Part shown: one piece after another, positions 27,061-37,107 of the stretch
Layout of the letters: each line of letters starts with the position of its first letter
Numbering within the stretch: position 1 is the stretch's first letter
Assembly (NCBI RefSeq): GCF_000467185.1
Contig: NZ_BATM01000002.1
Span: 62,001-126,000 of the forward strand
Length of the DNA stretch: 64,000 nt
Direction of reading: 5' to 3'
Origin: Vibrio ezurae NBRC 102218
GTDB taxonomy: Bacteria; Pseudomonadota; Gammaproteobacteria; Enterobacterales; Vibrionaceae
Translations under genes and position numbers: made by a program
The notes under the pieces: generated by a model
Database searches by the model: none
What the model saw: only the letters and a program-made list of their open reading frames with translations
Told to the model about the DNA's origin: nothing

Positions 27061-27419
27061 AACTTCATTCCTCTGGTTGTGGTCTGCAGCTAAAAACTAC
27101 AGACATCCTTTGATTAGACACTTCATCCTATTGTCGTAACATTGCTGTAAGTCGTAAGCATTACAGTAAACAAGGGGCAAAATGGTGTAGCGAGAATAGC
27201 AAATTTAACATCAAATTAAAATCTCACCATTTTGACCAACATAGCAACTTAGGATGAAAGTAAGGGGAAATTTGAGTAAAACGGTAAATCGAGTCCTATC
27301 GTTATACTCGATTTACAACCTCACATTCAAATTTATTCTCATGATTCATAAACCGATGGTTAAGGGATATATGCCTATAAACACACATCCCCTGTCGTTA
27401 ATGGCGCTGTATTGATCGG
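27061..27419 (-). promoter_or_regulatory. acnB upstream region with several inverted repeats
   Basis: Gene-free 359 bp. From acnB outward: a leader hairpin GTCTGCAG (27082-27089) / CTACAGAC (27097-27104) with one mismatch; a 10-bp inverted repeat CAAAATGGTG (27178-27187) / CACCATTTTG (27225-27234) enclosing an AT-rich stretch that could hold the promoter; and an 11-bp perfect inverted repeat GTAAATCGAGT (27284-27294) / ACTCGATTTAC (27306-27316), 11-nt loop, about 105 bp beyond the patatin gene stop. The last may end the patatin transcript but lacks a strong T-tract. Confidence 0.5.
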
Positions 27420-29726
27420 TTATTTATAAGCGGTACCTATGGAGAGATATCCAGCGCCCATGCCATTTTCTGTTTGACCATACCCGAGTAGTACAGGCCC
27501 AATAGGAGAGTCAATTCCTATGTATGCCGAGCCCGCAACAAAGAGAGGGACATCACTGACACTTCTATCTTTACCAGACCATACTCCACCATATTCTGCG
27601 GATAATCCAACATAGATTGGTGACTGGAACATTCCAAAGTCATTTTCAAACCAACGGTAACGGTACACTAACATGGCAAACGCTTTGTTTTGACCAATCA
27701 AACTGTTACGAGGGATACCTGATAAATGTTGGAAACCACCAAGATCATAGGGATCGATTGGCGCAACATCATTCTCAGAATCAAACAAACCTAATTCGGC
27801 ATTCCCGACAAAGGTATGCTTTTTATAAAAGGTCACCGCTGACAACCAGCGAACCTTATATTCATCCACTCGCTCTTCTTCATAACTGGAATCCTCGTTG
27901 TCCACTTTATCAAAGGAAGTTAAGTATTCCATGAACAAATAAGAGCCTTTGGTCGGTAAACTGGCATCGTCCAAAGTATCCGCAACATACTGTATATAAA
28001 CGCCTTTACGATCGTATGAAATATCTCCTGCCAAAGCAAAAGTCGATAACTTAGCTTTACCTGTGGTATAGCGAATACCTACAGATAACTGATTCCATAG
28101 CGCAGGTTGCAAACCTATGCTGGCATCGGCTTTAAATTCTGAATAAGTGACCGGAATGTAGTTTGTCACATCCGATAAGTCGGTGATCTCTCCCTGCTGT
28201 ACGTGAGTCAGTGCGACATTGCGGTTTTCATCGGTGTATTGCACTAACAGCGTGTTGTACAACACCTGATTGGAAAAGAAAGGCGTATAGAGATCCGCTG
28301 AAATTAACTTGTCAGTCCCCAACTCAGCGCTAGTGCGCATTTCGCCACCTTCCCAACCAAGGTCGGTAAAGTTAGCCGATGCTCCAATGGCATACTGACT
28401 GGTGGTGGTAAAATCATCTTCTAGGAAGAAGCGAAAGTTTAAATAGTTCGGACCCCAATCTTTTTCATCAACATCGATCACTAAAGTGTTATCAAGATCT
28501 TGCTGCTCATATTTATAAGTAATCTTTTCAAAACGATCGAGTGCATACAGTCGTGAGACGGCATTTTCTATGTCTTCAGAAGTGGGCGGATGCTCGGGAT
28601 CTAACGCAAGGCGGTTATACAAAACTTCGGGATCAAAATGAGTTTGGTTGACCATTTCAATCTTATCGATAGGTACATCATCACCAAAAACAAGCTGTTG
28701 CGCTTTTTGCTCTTTTTGCTGCTTATAAGCGGCGTAGTCTTCTTCTGACAAAGCAAACTTTTGCAACTCCGCTTTGTGCTTCATCGCGTCATCATAACCG
28801 CGCTGGTAGGCTTCCGGCATCGCGCTAAAATCGGTAGTCCCAATCTGCCCCACTTCAGGCGTTAACAACACATCTTGGTCGGAAAGCAGCTTCCCTTGAT
28901 CAACAGTGCCGCGCTTCACCAAATAGTTTGACAGTTGTCCCCCTACATCAAGAAAACTGGCTAACTCTTCTTTGTTTTTGTAATCCGACGATATGTCTAC
29001 CGCGATGATGTAGTCAGCTCCCATTTGTTGGGCTAAATCGACGGGCATATTGTTGACTACGCCACCATCGACTAACAATTTACCGTTCAATTCATAGGGC
29101 GGTAATGCGCCCGGCACGGACATGGACGCCATCATAGCATCCACTAAATACCCTTTATCGAGCACCACTTCTTTTAGCTCAACGATATCCGTTGCCACTG
29201 CGCGGTAACGAATTGCAAATTGATCAAAACTATCGACTTTAAGAGGAGAGTGAGAGGTTTCACGCAGAATACGCAGCATTCCTTGCCCTTGTACTACGCC
29301 TTTTGGAGTTTTGATTTTTCCCCAACCAATGCCTAGATCGGCATCAATTTGATATTTATCTTCGTAAGCTTTGTCACGGATACGTCGATCGGCACGATCA
29401 ACTTGATCGCGATAGCCTAAATTCCAGTCTACTTCGGTAAGGTATGACTGGATCTGATCCGCACTTTGTCCCGTGGCGTATAACCCCCCAACATACGATC
29501 CCATGCTGGTACCTGTAATGATATCCACTGGAATGCGCATCTCTTCTAACGCTTTTAAGACCCCAATATGGGCAGCACCTTTCGCACCGCCCCCAGCTAA
29601 AACCACGCCAATAGTCGGTCGTGATTTTGAGGTAATTTGATTGATCTCTGTCGCCGAAGCGGGGGTGGCATTAACTGCAAATGTAAAGAATACAATTATG
29701 CCTACCAACAATGCATTACGAAGCAA
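27420..29726 (-). CDS. Patatin-like phospholipase with outer-membrane beta-barrel (type Vd autotransporter-like)
   Basis: 768-residue protein with signal peptide (MLRNALLVGIIVFFTFAVNATPASA). The patatin domain (about 35-315) has the oxyanion motif LAGGGAKGAAHIG, nucleophile S74 in GTSMG and catalytic D220 in DGGVVNN. Next a single POTRA-like domain (about 350-425, DKIEMVNQTHFDPEVLYNRL) and a 16-strand-type BamA/TamA/FhaC barrel (about 430-768), ending in the outer-membrane signature GAGYLSIGTAYK. This is the architecture of Pseudomonas PlpD (type Vd), in which the lipase is exposed at or released from the surface. The same gene lies beside mrcB in V. cholerae (VC0603/0602). Substrate is untested. 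Confidence 0.88.
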   Translation of the reverse strand: MLRNALLVGIIVFFTFAVNATPASATEINQITSKSRPTIGVVLAGGGAKGAAHIGVLKALEEMRIPVDIITGTSMGSYVGGLYATGQSADQIQSYLTEVDWNLGYRDQVDRADRRIRDKAYEDKYQIDADLGIGWGKIKTPKGVVQGQGMLRILRETSHSPLKVDSFDQFAIRYRAVATDIVELKEVVLDKGYLVDAMMASMSVPGALPPYELNGKLLVDGGVVNNMPVDLAQQMGADYIIAVDISSDYKNKEELASFLDVGGQLSNYLVKRGTVDQGKLLSDQDVLLTPEVGQIGTTDFSAMPEAYQRGYDDAMKHKAELQKFALSEEDYAAYKQQKEQKAQQLVFGDDVPIDKIEMVNQTHFDPEVLYNRLALDPEHPPTSEDIENAVSRLYALDRFEKITYKYEQQDLDNTLVIDVDEKDWGPNYLNFRFFLEDDFTTTSQYAIGASANFTDLGWEGGEMRTSAELGTDKLISADLYTPFFSNQVLYNTLLVQYTDENRNVALTHVQQGEITDLSDVTNYIPVTYSEFKADASIGLQPALWNQLSVGIRYTTGKAKLSTFALAGDISYDRKGVYIQYVADTLDDASLPTKGSYLFMEYLTSFDKVDNEDSSYEEERVDEYKVRWLSAVTFYKKHTFVGNAELGLFDSENDVAPIDPYDLGGFQHLSGIPRNSLIGQNKAFAMLVYRYRWFENDFGMFQSPIYVGLSAEYGGVWSGKDRSVSDVPLFVAGSAYIGIDSPIGPVLLGYGQTENGMGAGYLSIGTAYK

Positions 29727-29796
29727 TTGAAAATCCTATAAATCCATTTACTAGAATAAGTATAAATTTAACATACTTTGCGCCCTTTCATTGCCA

Positions 29797-32169
29797 CTAC
29801 CAAGGTAATATTTTTTTAAACCAAGGCTTTGCATTAGATTCGCAAGCACGTAACGCATCTCCGCTAGCATCCCATACAGGCAACTTAAAGTGGCTGTTAC
29901 AATCTACAGCGAGGCTTCCATCCTCAAGTTTTCGATAGCCTAAAGTGCGAATGCCTTCAGGCCAAGGTAAGCTAAGAACTTCGGGTTCACGCTGCTTTAA
30001 GTAATCATCATACACTCGCAACGCGCCAGATGCTCCCGTCAAGTGCGCCGCTTTATTATCGTCTCTGCCAACCCATAAGGTGACCACTTCACGCCCATCA
30101 ACCCCAACAAACCAGCTATCACGACCGTCATTACTGGTGCCGGTTTTACCAGCCAACGCAAAACGAGAGAAATGATTGGTTAAGTAACGGCCTGAGCCCT
30201 CACTGACCACTTTCTTCATCGCATAGGTAGCCAGCCAAGCAGCCTGCTCTGGAACCACTTGTCGAGCTCGAGGCAATGATTGATAAATCACGTCATCCTC
30301 TTGGTTTTTAACCATTCGTAGCGCGGTCAATGGCACTTGTTTACCTGAGTTTGTCAGCGATTGGTACATTTGTGCAACTTGATAAGGCGTTAAAGTAAAG
30401 GCCCCTAAAAACATGGAAGGTACAGGTCGAATCTCGCCTTCATCAACGCCAAGTGTTTCTATTGTATGCTGCACATTTTTAATGCCTAAGCTCATTCCTA
30501 GACGCACTGTAGGAACATTTAATGAGTGCGCTAAAGAGCGATAAAATGGCACCTTACCTCGAAATTTTCTATCAAAGTTTCTCGGTGTCCACGTACTGCC
30601 TTTATTGCCTTTCAATGAAATAGGCTCATCCATTAAGGTCGTAGCTAATTGATACTTTTCCGGTTGCATCAATGCATTTAAATAAATAGCCGGTTTAACC
30701 AAAGAGCCAATTTGACGAGACGCATTTAACGCACGGTTGAAGCCATCATAACCAGTACGTCTTCCGCCGACCATAGCGCGTATCTCGCCCGTTTTTCTAT
30801 CCACCGCAATCGCTGCGGCCTCCAGTTGAGAAGGTTTGCCTTTTTCCAACCGAGGTAAGGTTTCACGTACGGATTTTTCTAACATCGACTGAGAAACCGG
30901 ATCTAAAGTGGTAAACAGGCGCAGTCCCATATGTTGCTCAAAGTCACTGCCTACGTATTTCTGTAGTTCATTTTTTAATTGTTGAAAATACGCAGGTTGG
31001 CGACTGGCAATTCTCGGTATTTTTTGTAGATCCAACTCTCGATTAAGGGCTTGCTGGTATTGTTCAGAGCTTAGGTATCCTTGCTCTAACAATAGCTTCA
31101 AGATCAAGTCTCGTCGCTCTTTCGCCCTTTGCGGGTGACGTATTGGATTGTAGTAAGACGGTCCTTTTACCAGTCCCACCAGCATTGCCATTTGATCAAT
31201 ACGTAGCTCTTGAATAGGCTGTCCAAAATAGAAGCGAGCGGCTAAACCAAAGCCATGAATGGCCTGCCCTGCACTTTGACCAAGATACACCTCATTTAAA
31301 TACGCTTCTAAAATTCGATCTTTGTCGTAGCGATGATCAATGATGATCGCAATTAAGGCTTCGCGAACTTTACGCCATAAGGTTTTCTCTCTGGTCAAAA
31401 ATAGATTTTTGCTTAATTGCTGAGTTAAGGTACTGCCCCCTTGCACCGCACGACCCGCTTTGATGTTCGCCATGAAAGCACGAGCAATAGCCGTTGGAGA
31501 AACCCCATCATGACGATAAAAATCACGATCTTCAGTGGTAATCAATGCATCCACTAAAAATTCAGGATAATCCTGTCTTTTCACAAATAACCTTTGCTCA
31601 GTGACGTTTTTCTCTAACATCCCTAGCATTTTAGGCTCTAAACGTAAGAACCCCAGTTGGCCCTTTTTCTCCAACGATTCAATCTTAGTCAAACCACTTT
31701 TATTAAAGTACAGCATGACATGGCGATCGGGCTCTGGCCCATCTTGAAATTCAAACGGGCGTCGTATTAACTCAATTTTGCTATTAGAGGCCGAGTATTC
31801 CCCCGGAAACTTAGGTGAACGCACTTTTCGATAGTGCAACACATCCAGCTCTTTTAACATTTGTGAGTGCGTGATTTTCGCATCAGGCGTTAAGTTTAAA
31901 ATGCGCGCATACACAACCGTAGGCAAATCAAATAGCTGCCCTTCAAAACGTCGTTCCACAACCGTGTTGAGATAGACCATTACAAATGCCAATACAGCAA
32001 TTCCGGCTAAGCCAGCTTTCCATGTCACTCCCCACAACGTTTTTTTCCACGATCTAGGATTGCTGTTTTTTGATTTGCGTTTTGAGGGTGCAGCTTTTTT
32101 CACCGGCTTTTTCTTAGCCGGTGTTTTTTTGGTTTGACGAGTTTTTGGCGGAGTCCGTTTTTCTGGCAC
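29797..32169 (-). CDS. mrcB: Penicillin-binding protein 1B (bifunctional transglycosylase/transpeptidase)
   Basis: Class A PBP that polymerises and crosslinks peptidoglycan. 790 residues: a very Lys-rich cytoplasmic tail (1-45), one TM helix (about 48-68), UB2H domain (about 75-180; binds LpoB in E. coli), GT51 domain with catalytic E213 in TTEDRDFYRHDG, and transpeptidase domain with S489 in IGSLVKP, SLN near residue 548 and KTGTS. Start is GTG at 32169 (MPEKRTPPK), only 15 bp from the hrpB stop, so the two may be cotranscribed. Shorter C-terminal tail than E. coli PBP1B. Confidence 0.93.
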   Translation of the reverse strand: MPEKRTPPKTRQTKKTPAKKKPVKKAAPSKRKSKNSNPRSWKKTLWGVTWKAGLAGIAVLAFVMVYLNTVVERRFEGQLFDLPTVVYARILNLTPDAKITHSQMLKELDVLHYRKVRSPKFPGEYSASNSKIELIRRPFEFQDGPEPDRHVMLYFNKSGLTKIESLEKKGQLGFLRLEPKMLGMLEKNVTEQRLFVKRQDYPEFLVDALITTEDRDFYRHDGVSPTAIARAFMANIKAGRAVQGGSTLTQQLSKNLFLTREKTLWRKVREALIAIIIDHRYDKDRILEAYLNEVYLGQSAGQAIHGFGLAARFYFGQPIQELRIDQMAMLVGLVKGPSYYNPIRHPQRAKERRDLILKLLLEQGYLSSEQYQQALNRELDLQKIPRIASRQPAYFQQLKNELQKYVGSDFEQHMGLRLFTTLDPVSQSMLEKSVRETLPRLEKGKPSQLEAAAIAVDRKTGEIRAMVGGRRTGYDGFNRALNASRQIGSLVKPAIYLNALMQPEKYQLATTLMDEPISLKGNKGSTWTPRNFDRKFRGKVPFYRSLAHSLNVPTVRLGMSLGIKNVQHTIETLGVDEGEIRPVPSMFLGAFTLTPYQVAQMYQSLTNSGKQVPLTALRMVKNQEDDVIYQSLPRARQVVPEQAAWLATYAMKKVVSEGSGRYLTNHFSRFALAGKTGTSNDGRDSWFVGVDGREVVTLWVGRDDNKAAHLTGASGALRVYDDYLKQREPEVLSLPWPEGIRTLGYRKLEDGSLAVDCNSHFKLPVWDASGDALRACESNAKPWFKKILPW

Positions 32170-32184
32170 GCTATGATTCCATTT

Positions 32185-34659
32185 CTATTTTAAATGACGT
32201 TTGGTTTTACTGGTGGCTTGGTGTGACGCAGGATCATCAGGCCAAGGATGTTTAGGGTAGCGACCCTTCATTTCCTTTTGCACTTCTTTGTATGCTCCTT
32301 GCCAAAAGCCCGCAAGATCTTGAGTCACTTGCAGTGGCCTTTGCGCCGGTGACAATAACTCAAGGGTTACCTTCACTCTCCCTTCCGCTACCGTCGGCGA
32401 TTGTGGCTCACCAAACATTTCTTGCAGTTTAACCGATAATTTCGGCGGCTGATCTGCACTGTATTGCAGTGTTTTTGTTGATCCAGAAGGCACTTTGATG
32501 CTTCTGGGCAACAATGCATCTATCTTTTGATTCATTGGCCAACCCAATGTGGCGTTCAGAATATCCAACATATTCAGCGTCTGTAAGCCCTTAACTGAGC
32601 GAATACCGCTAAGGTAAGGCAACAACCATTGCGTCAGCGAATTAAGTAACCCTGAGTCACTCCAATCAGGCCATGACATCTCAGGTAACCATTGCTTGGC
32701 ACAGTTGACTCGACTGCGCAGCAGTATCGACTCTTTGCTCCACGGCAAAACGGATAAACCTTTCTTTGCCACATAATCGAGCATGCCACTTGCCAACAAC
32801 TCAGGGGAAAGATCCGCTGTTGCCATCGGCTTTCTTTGCACCACTAATTGCCCCAAGGTAAGTTGCTGCTCGGCAATTAGAGATTGCTTTTCATCACTCC
32901 ACTGCAACACCTTTTTTTGCTCAAAAGTATGCAATGCTTCAAGCTCAGCGCGACTCACATGTGCGCCAGCCAGTATTCTACTGGACGATTGTCGCCCTTT
33001 TTGTAACAAAGCCGCCACTAGATACTCATCACCTGATAAACGACTGCTGTCATCGACAAATGCGCCGTGTCCAGAGGTTAACTGATATTGAGAGCCATTG
33101 GCACTGCGTTGCTTAGCGATTCGGTCTGGATAGGCCAAACTTAAACAGACTCCTATTTGCGCACTTTTCACCGCAGACAACGTAAAAGAGCTGTGCATCC
33201 GCTTAGCTAACGTATCCGCTCGCCTTTTTAACAACCCCTGCTTAGGGTGTTTGCGCTCGACAAACAGCACGACTTGAAAACCGATATCATCGCTATTGCG
33301 CATCGGCTCTTCGAGCACTACTGCACTGGCTAATGCCGTATCCAATAATTCACTGGGTACTCGCAGCAACATCGCACTAAGGCGAGGCTCTAAGCCCAAT
33401 TGTAGTGCTCTCTTGCCTTGCTGAGTCAGGGTTAAGTCAGGAGTCAGCAAGGTTAAACTCTGCAATAGCGCGCACGCCACGCTCACCGCCGCTGTTGGCG
33501 GCTGCTGGACAAACTGCATACTGCTTACATCACAGCTCCCCCACTGCGCCGCCTCTAACATTAATGAGGAAAGATCGCTGCGCATAATTTCAGGAACCGT
33601 GTGTGACGGGTTTTGTTTAAACTGAGATTCAGAATAAAGACGAATGCAAATACCGGGCTCTGTACGCCCTGCACGCCCTGCTCTTTGCACCGCCGATGAC
33701 TGCGACACCCACTTTTGTTCAAGGCGAGTAACGCCGCTATTTAAATCGAAACTGGCGCGATTTTCTAAGCCACTGTCGATGACAATTCTGACACCTTCAA
33801 TGGTTAACGAGGTTTCTGCAATGTTAGTGGTTAAGACCACTTTTCTTTGCCCTTGCGGGCTTGCTTGAATCGCTTGCTGCTGAGCAGAAAAATCTAAACC
33901 GCCATGCAATGCCATAATTTTGACCTGTGCATCACCAGAACACTCATCAGTTAACGCCTCTAAACATGCATTAATTAAACCTATGCTGGGTAAAAACACC
34001 AAAATAGAGCCTTGCTCTTCATGCAATGCTTTTAGGGTTTGCTGACAAATTAACGCAATCAGATTTTGATTGGCTTTGGCTGGGGCGTAGCGCTGCTCTA
34101 TCGGAAAGCCTCGTCCTTCAGAGGTATGCAGCGCAGCATCAGGGATAATCGAGTGTAAGCTGGATTGATCCAGCGTCGCCGACATCACCACTATTTTGAG
34201 TTGCTCGTTAAACACTTGCTGAACTTCTAGTGCTAACGCTAATCCCAAATCGGCATGAATGCTTCTTTCGTGAAATTCATCAAAAAGGAGCATATCAACC
34301 CCAGTTAATTCGGGATCTGACTGGATCATGCGAGTTAATACGCCTTCCGTGACGATCTCTAGCCGAGTGGCATTGCTGCACTTGCTTTCACCACGAACCC
34401 GATATCCGACCCTTTGACCCACCGGTTCTGCCAATTGCTTGGCAATAAAACTTGCAATACTTTTTGCCGCTAATCGCCTTGGTTCAAGCATGATGATTTT
34501 GCCACTGAAACTGGAGTTTAACAGCAACTGCAATGGTAAAAAGGTCGATTTACCCGCACCCGGCGGCGCTTGAATAATCAGCTGAGAATGCTGCTGCAAA
34601 GAGGCAATGATGTCATCTAAGATAGCGTTAATGGGCAGATTGGATAGTACTTGAGTCAA
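32185..34659 (-). CDS. hrpB: ATP-dependent RNA helicase-like protein HrpB
   Basis: DEAH-box helicase, 824 residues. Walker A APPGAGKST (31-39), DEFH (127-130), SAT (motif III, VMSATLD), motif VI QRAGRAGR, then HA2 and HrpB C-terminal domains ending GRYPKHPWPDDP. Role in cells is unclear; helicase function is by homology. The start shown is TTG 34659, which has no ribosome site. Eighteen bases upstream, in the same frame, is ATG (34677-34675) with a perfectly spaced AAAGGA, but its third codon is TAG (34671-34669). So either a nonsense change removed six residues and initiation moved to TTG, or translation restarts after ATG-GCA-TAG. The rest of the frame is intact. Confidence 0.9.
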   Translation of the reverse strand: MTQVLSNLPINAILDDIIASLQQHSQLIIQAPPGAGKSTFLPLQLLLNSSFSGKIIMLEPRRLAAKSIASFIAKQLAEPVGQRVGYRVRGESKCSNATRLEIVTEGVLTRMIQSDPELTGVDMLLFDEFHERSIHADLGLALALEVQQVFNEQLKIVVMSATLDQSSLHSIIPDAALHTSEGRGFPIEQRYAPAKANQNLIALICQQTLKALHEEQGSILVFLPSIGLINACLEALTDECSGDAQVKIMALHGGLDFSAQQQAIQASPQGQRKVVLTTNIAETSLTIEGVRIVIDSGLENRASFDLNSGVTRLEQKWVSQSSAVQRAGRAGRTEPGICIRLYSESQFKQNPSHTVPEIMRSDLSSLMLEAAQWGSCDVSSMQFVQQPPTAAVSVACALLQSLTLLTPDLTLTQQGKRALQLGLEPRLSAMLLRVPSELLDTALASAVVLEEPMRNSDDIGFQVVLFVERKHPKQGLLKRRADTLAKRMHSSFTLSAVKSAQIGVCLSLAYPDRIAKQRSANGSQYQLTSGHGAFVDDSSRLSGDEYLVAALLQKGRQSSSRILAGAHVSRAELEALHTFEQKKVLQWSDEKQSLIAEQQLTLGQLVVQRKPMATADLSPELLASGMLDYVAKKGLSVLPWSKESILLRSRVNCAKQWLPEMSWPDWSDSGLLNSLTQWLLPYLSGIRSVKGLQTLNMLDILNATLGWPMNQKIDALLPRSIKVPSGSTKTLQYSADQPPKLSVKLQEMFGEPQSPTVAEGRVKVTLELLSPAQRPLQVTQDLAGFWQGAYKEVQKEMKGRYPKHPWPDDPASHQATSKTKRHLK

Positions 34660-34716
34660 GAGATGGGCCTATGCCATGATGTGTCCTTTCTTTAATTCTA
34701 CCCAAATGATTTAGAA

Positions 34717-35433
34717 ATGGAATTTTCTCCTCCCTTACAAAGCGGAACTTTGATCAAACGCTATAAGCGTTTTCTTGCAGACCTCACCTTAGATGATGGT
34801 TCTGAAATCACCATCCACTGCGCCAATACCGGCGCGATGACCGGGTGCGCTGAGCCTGGCAGTAAAGTGTGGTTCTCCACCTCGGATAATCCTAAACGTA
34901 AATACCCGAATAGCTGGGAGCTTAGCGAGACTAAAGCAGGCCACCGTATTTGCGTAAATACTATTCGCGCCAATACTTTGGCGGTTGAAGCGATTAACAA
35001 TGGGGTTATTTGTGAGCTGTCAGGCTATAAAGATCTCAAAACCGAACAAAAATACGGTTCTGAAAATAGCCGTATTGATATTCTATTAAGCGATGAAAAC
35101 AAAGCGGATTGCTATGTAGAAGTCAAAAGCGTTACCTTGCTGTCCGATGAAGAAGAGCAACTAGGACAGTTCCCTGACGCGGTCACTACTCGAGGTCAAA
35201 AGCACCTTCGAGAATTGATGGAAGTTCAACAATCAGGACAAAGAGCGGTACTTTTATTCATTGTTTTGCATTCAGGCATTGAAAAAGTGTCACCGGCACT
35301 CCATATAGATGGCCAATATTCAGTTTTACTTGAACAAGCCCAAAAGGCCGGTGTAGAAGTAATTTGTTACAAAGCAGACCTGTCCGTTGAATGTGTGCAA
35401 ATTTCGCGTAAGTTGCCCTATATAGGGGATTAA
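34717..35433 (+). CDS. sfsA: SfsA family protein (sugar fermentation stimulation)
   Basis: 238 residues, full SfsA length, with the conserved blocks [35 protein letters not shown] and [11 protein letters not shown] (DxEV/K nuclease-like fold) and [16 protein letters not shown]. The gene was named for an E. coli phenotype (maltose metabolism); the fold suggests a nucleic-acid-binding or nuclease function, unproven. Divergent from hrpB with a 57-bp gap, upstream of dksA, the same neighbourhood as in E. coli and V. cholerae. Confidence 0.92.
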   Translation: MEFSPPLQSGTLIKRYKRFLADLTLDDGSEITIHCANTGAMTGCAEPGSKVWFSTSDNPKRKYPNSWELSETKAGHRICVNTIRANTLAVEAINNGVICELSGYKDLKTEQKYGSENSRIDILLSDENKADCYVEVKSVTLLSDEEEQLGQFPDAVTTRGQKHLRELMEVQQSGQRAVLLFIVLHSGIEKVSPALHIDGQYSVLLEQAQKAGVEVICYKADLSVECVQISRKLPYIGD

Positions 35434-35489
35434 ATTGCCGAACTGTTCACAATTATACGTATACTTAAACATGTAACTTATAGACTTTG

Positions 35490-35518
35490 TTGCTTAGTCA
35501 GGGACTTTTTGCTATAGA
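35490..35518 (+). promoter_or_regulatory. Probable dksA promoter
   Basis: -35 TTGCTT (35490-35495), 17-bp spacer, -10 TATAGA (35513-35518), followed by a GC-rich discriminator (TACCCGCC), the kind responsive to ppGpp/DksA. About 57 bp before the start. Confidence 0.55.
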
Positions 35519-35574
35519 TACCCGCCTTAAAATTAGACCACTTGTGGTTCGATAAGGTTACTAGGAGATGCGGT

Positions 35575-36021
35575 ATGCCAGAATCTAAGAAAAAAGCGCT
35601 AGGCATTCTAGCCATAGCAGGCGTCGAGCCGTACAAAGAAATTGCTGGTGAAGAGTACATGTCACCAGAGCAAATGGCTCACTTTACAAAAATTTTAGGA
35701 GCTTGGCGCGACCAATTGCGTACTGATGTAGAACGTACCGTTGTACACATGCAAGACGAAGCAGCTAACTTCCCTGATCCTGTTGACCGTGCATCACAGG
35801 AAGAAGAATTCAGCTTAGAGTTACGTAACCGTGACCGTGAGCGTCGTTTGATCAAAAAAATTGAGAAAACGCTGAACAAGATTAAAGAAGACGAATTCGG
35901 CTTCTGTGATTCATGTGGTGTTGAGATTGGCATTCGTCGCCTTGAAGCTCGCCCAACAGCGGATCTATGTATCGATTGTAAAACCCTTGCTGAGCTAAAA
36001 GAAAAGCAAATGCAAGGCTAA
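35575..36021 (+). CDS. dksA: RNA polymerase-binding transcription factor DksA
   Basis: Binds the secondary channel of RNA polymerase and, with ppGpp, shifts promoter choice in starvation. 148 residues from ATG 35575, chosen because AGGAGA is 7 nt upstream and [20 protein letters not shown] aligns with E. coli DksA; an upstream ATG at 35542 would add 11 residues unlike the family. Coiled-coil tip D68-x-x-D71-x-A73 is intact, as are the zinc-finger cysteines C111, C114, C132 and C135. Own promoter and strong terminator, then gluQ, as in most gammaproteobacteria. Confidence 0.96.
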   Translation: MPESKKKALGILAIAGVEPYKEIAGEEYMSPEQMAHFTKILGAWRDQLRTDVERTVVHMQDEAANFPDPVDRASQEEEFSLELRNRDRERRLIKKIEKTLNKIKEDEFGFCDSCGVEIGIRRLEARPTADLCIDCKTLAELKEKQMQG

Positions 36022-36123
36022 TTGAGCATTACAGTTTTAAACTAATGCCAATCACGGTAATGACAGCATCAGACATAGCCTTTTAACCCGCTAGGATGAT
36101 AAGTTAGTTGCTACGATTGGTAC

Positions 36124-36147
36124 AAAGGGAGCCTTGGCTCCCTTTTT
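36124..36147 (+). terminator. Terminator between dksA and gluQ
   Basis: AAAGGGAGCC-TT-GGCTCCCTTT (36124-36145) followed by further Ts; ends about 17 bp before the gluQ start, so gluQ depends on read-through or a promoter nearby. Confidence 0.85.
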
Positions 36148-36163
36148 GCGGTAAAAAGTTTGT

Positions 36164-37051
36164 ATGAAATACGTTGGACGATTTGCACCCTCCCCTTCAG
36201 GCCCACTGCATTTTGGTTCTTTAGTCGCGGCATTAGGCAGTTACTTTCAAGCCAAATCTCAGCGCGGTGATTGGCTGGTTCGCATGGAAGACCTAGACCC
36301 TCCTAGAGAAATGCCAGGCGCGGCTAAACTCATCCTAGAAACATTGGAAGCCTATCATCTACATTGGGATGGTGAGGTGGTTTATCAAAGTCACAGACAC
36401 GAACTTTATCAGCAGCAAATTGAGCAATGGCTGAGTAAACAACAAGCTTATTACTGTCAGTGTACTCGCAAGCAGATTAAAGCCGCCGGTAGCTACTACC
36501 AAGGGCAGTGTCGAAATAAAAACCTGACCGCAGACAACTGTTCTATCCGCATCAAAATAGACGCTCCAGTCACTGAATTTGTCGACCTTAAACAAGGTAA
36601 GATTACTCTTCCAAGCGCCATTGCCGCAGAAGACTTCATTATAAAACGTCGTGACGGGCTATTTGCCTACAATCTGGCGGTGGTGATTGATGATATTGAG
36701 CAAGGCGTGACCGAAGTGGTGCGTGGCGCAGATTTAATTGAGCCGACTGGGCGACAAATCAGCCTCTATCAACTACTGGGTGCAAAGCCTGTGCAGTATT
36801 TACACCTTCCTCTTGCGGTGACGGAAAATGGCGCTAAATTATCGAAGCAAAATCACGCACAAGGCATCAGCTTATCTGATCCAATCCCTACTTTAATTTG
36901 CGCGATGCGATTTCTTGGTTTTGTGCTTCCAAAACAGATAGAAACGGCAAATATTGATGAAATTCTAGCTTGGGGAGTTAAGCACTGGCATCTTGAGCAG
37001 CTGCCAAAAGCGACTCAAATCACAACCTTGTTCTCAAATCGCATCAGCTAG
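36164..37051 (+). CDS. gluQ: Glutamyl-Q tRNA(Asp) synthetase
   Basis: Paralogue of GluRS catalytic domain that attaches glutamate to queuosine at the anticodon wobble base of tRNA(Asp). 295 residues, lacking the anticodon-binding domain as expected. HIGH-like motif FAPSPSGPLHFGS at residues 7-19, zinc-binding CQC...Y...C segment (YCQCTRKQIKAAGSYYQGQC), and a KMSKS-equivalent KLSKQNH. Linked downstream of dksA, the standard arrangement. Confidence 0.93.
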   Translation: MKYVGRFAPSPSGPLHFGSLVAALGSYFQAKSQRGDWLVRMEDLDPPREMPGAAKLILETLEAYHLHWDGEVVYQSHRHELYQQQIEQWLSKQQAYYCQCTRKQIKAAGSYYQGQCRNKNLTADNCSIRIKIDAPVTEFVDLKQGKITLPSAIAAEDFIIKRRDGLFAYNLAVVIDDIEQGVTEVVRGADLIEPTGRQISLYQLLGAKPVQYLHLPLAVTENGAKLSKQNHAQGISLSDPIPTLICAMRFLGFVLPKQIETANIDEILAWGVKHWHLEQLPKATQITTLFSNRIS

Positions 37052-37107
37052 GCTATTATATGCGCGGATTTGAAGCTCATTCAAACCAAACTCTTATGGA
37101 GTGCAAT

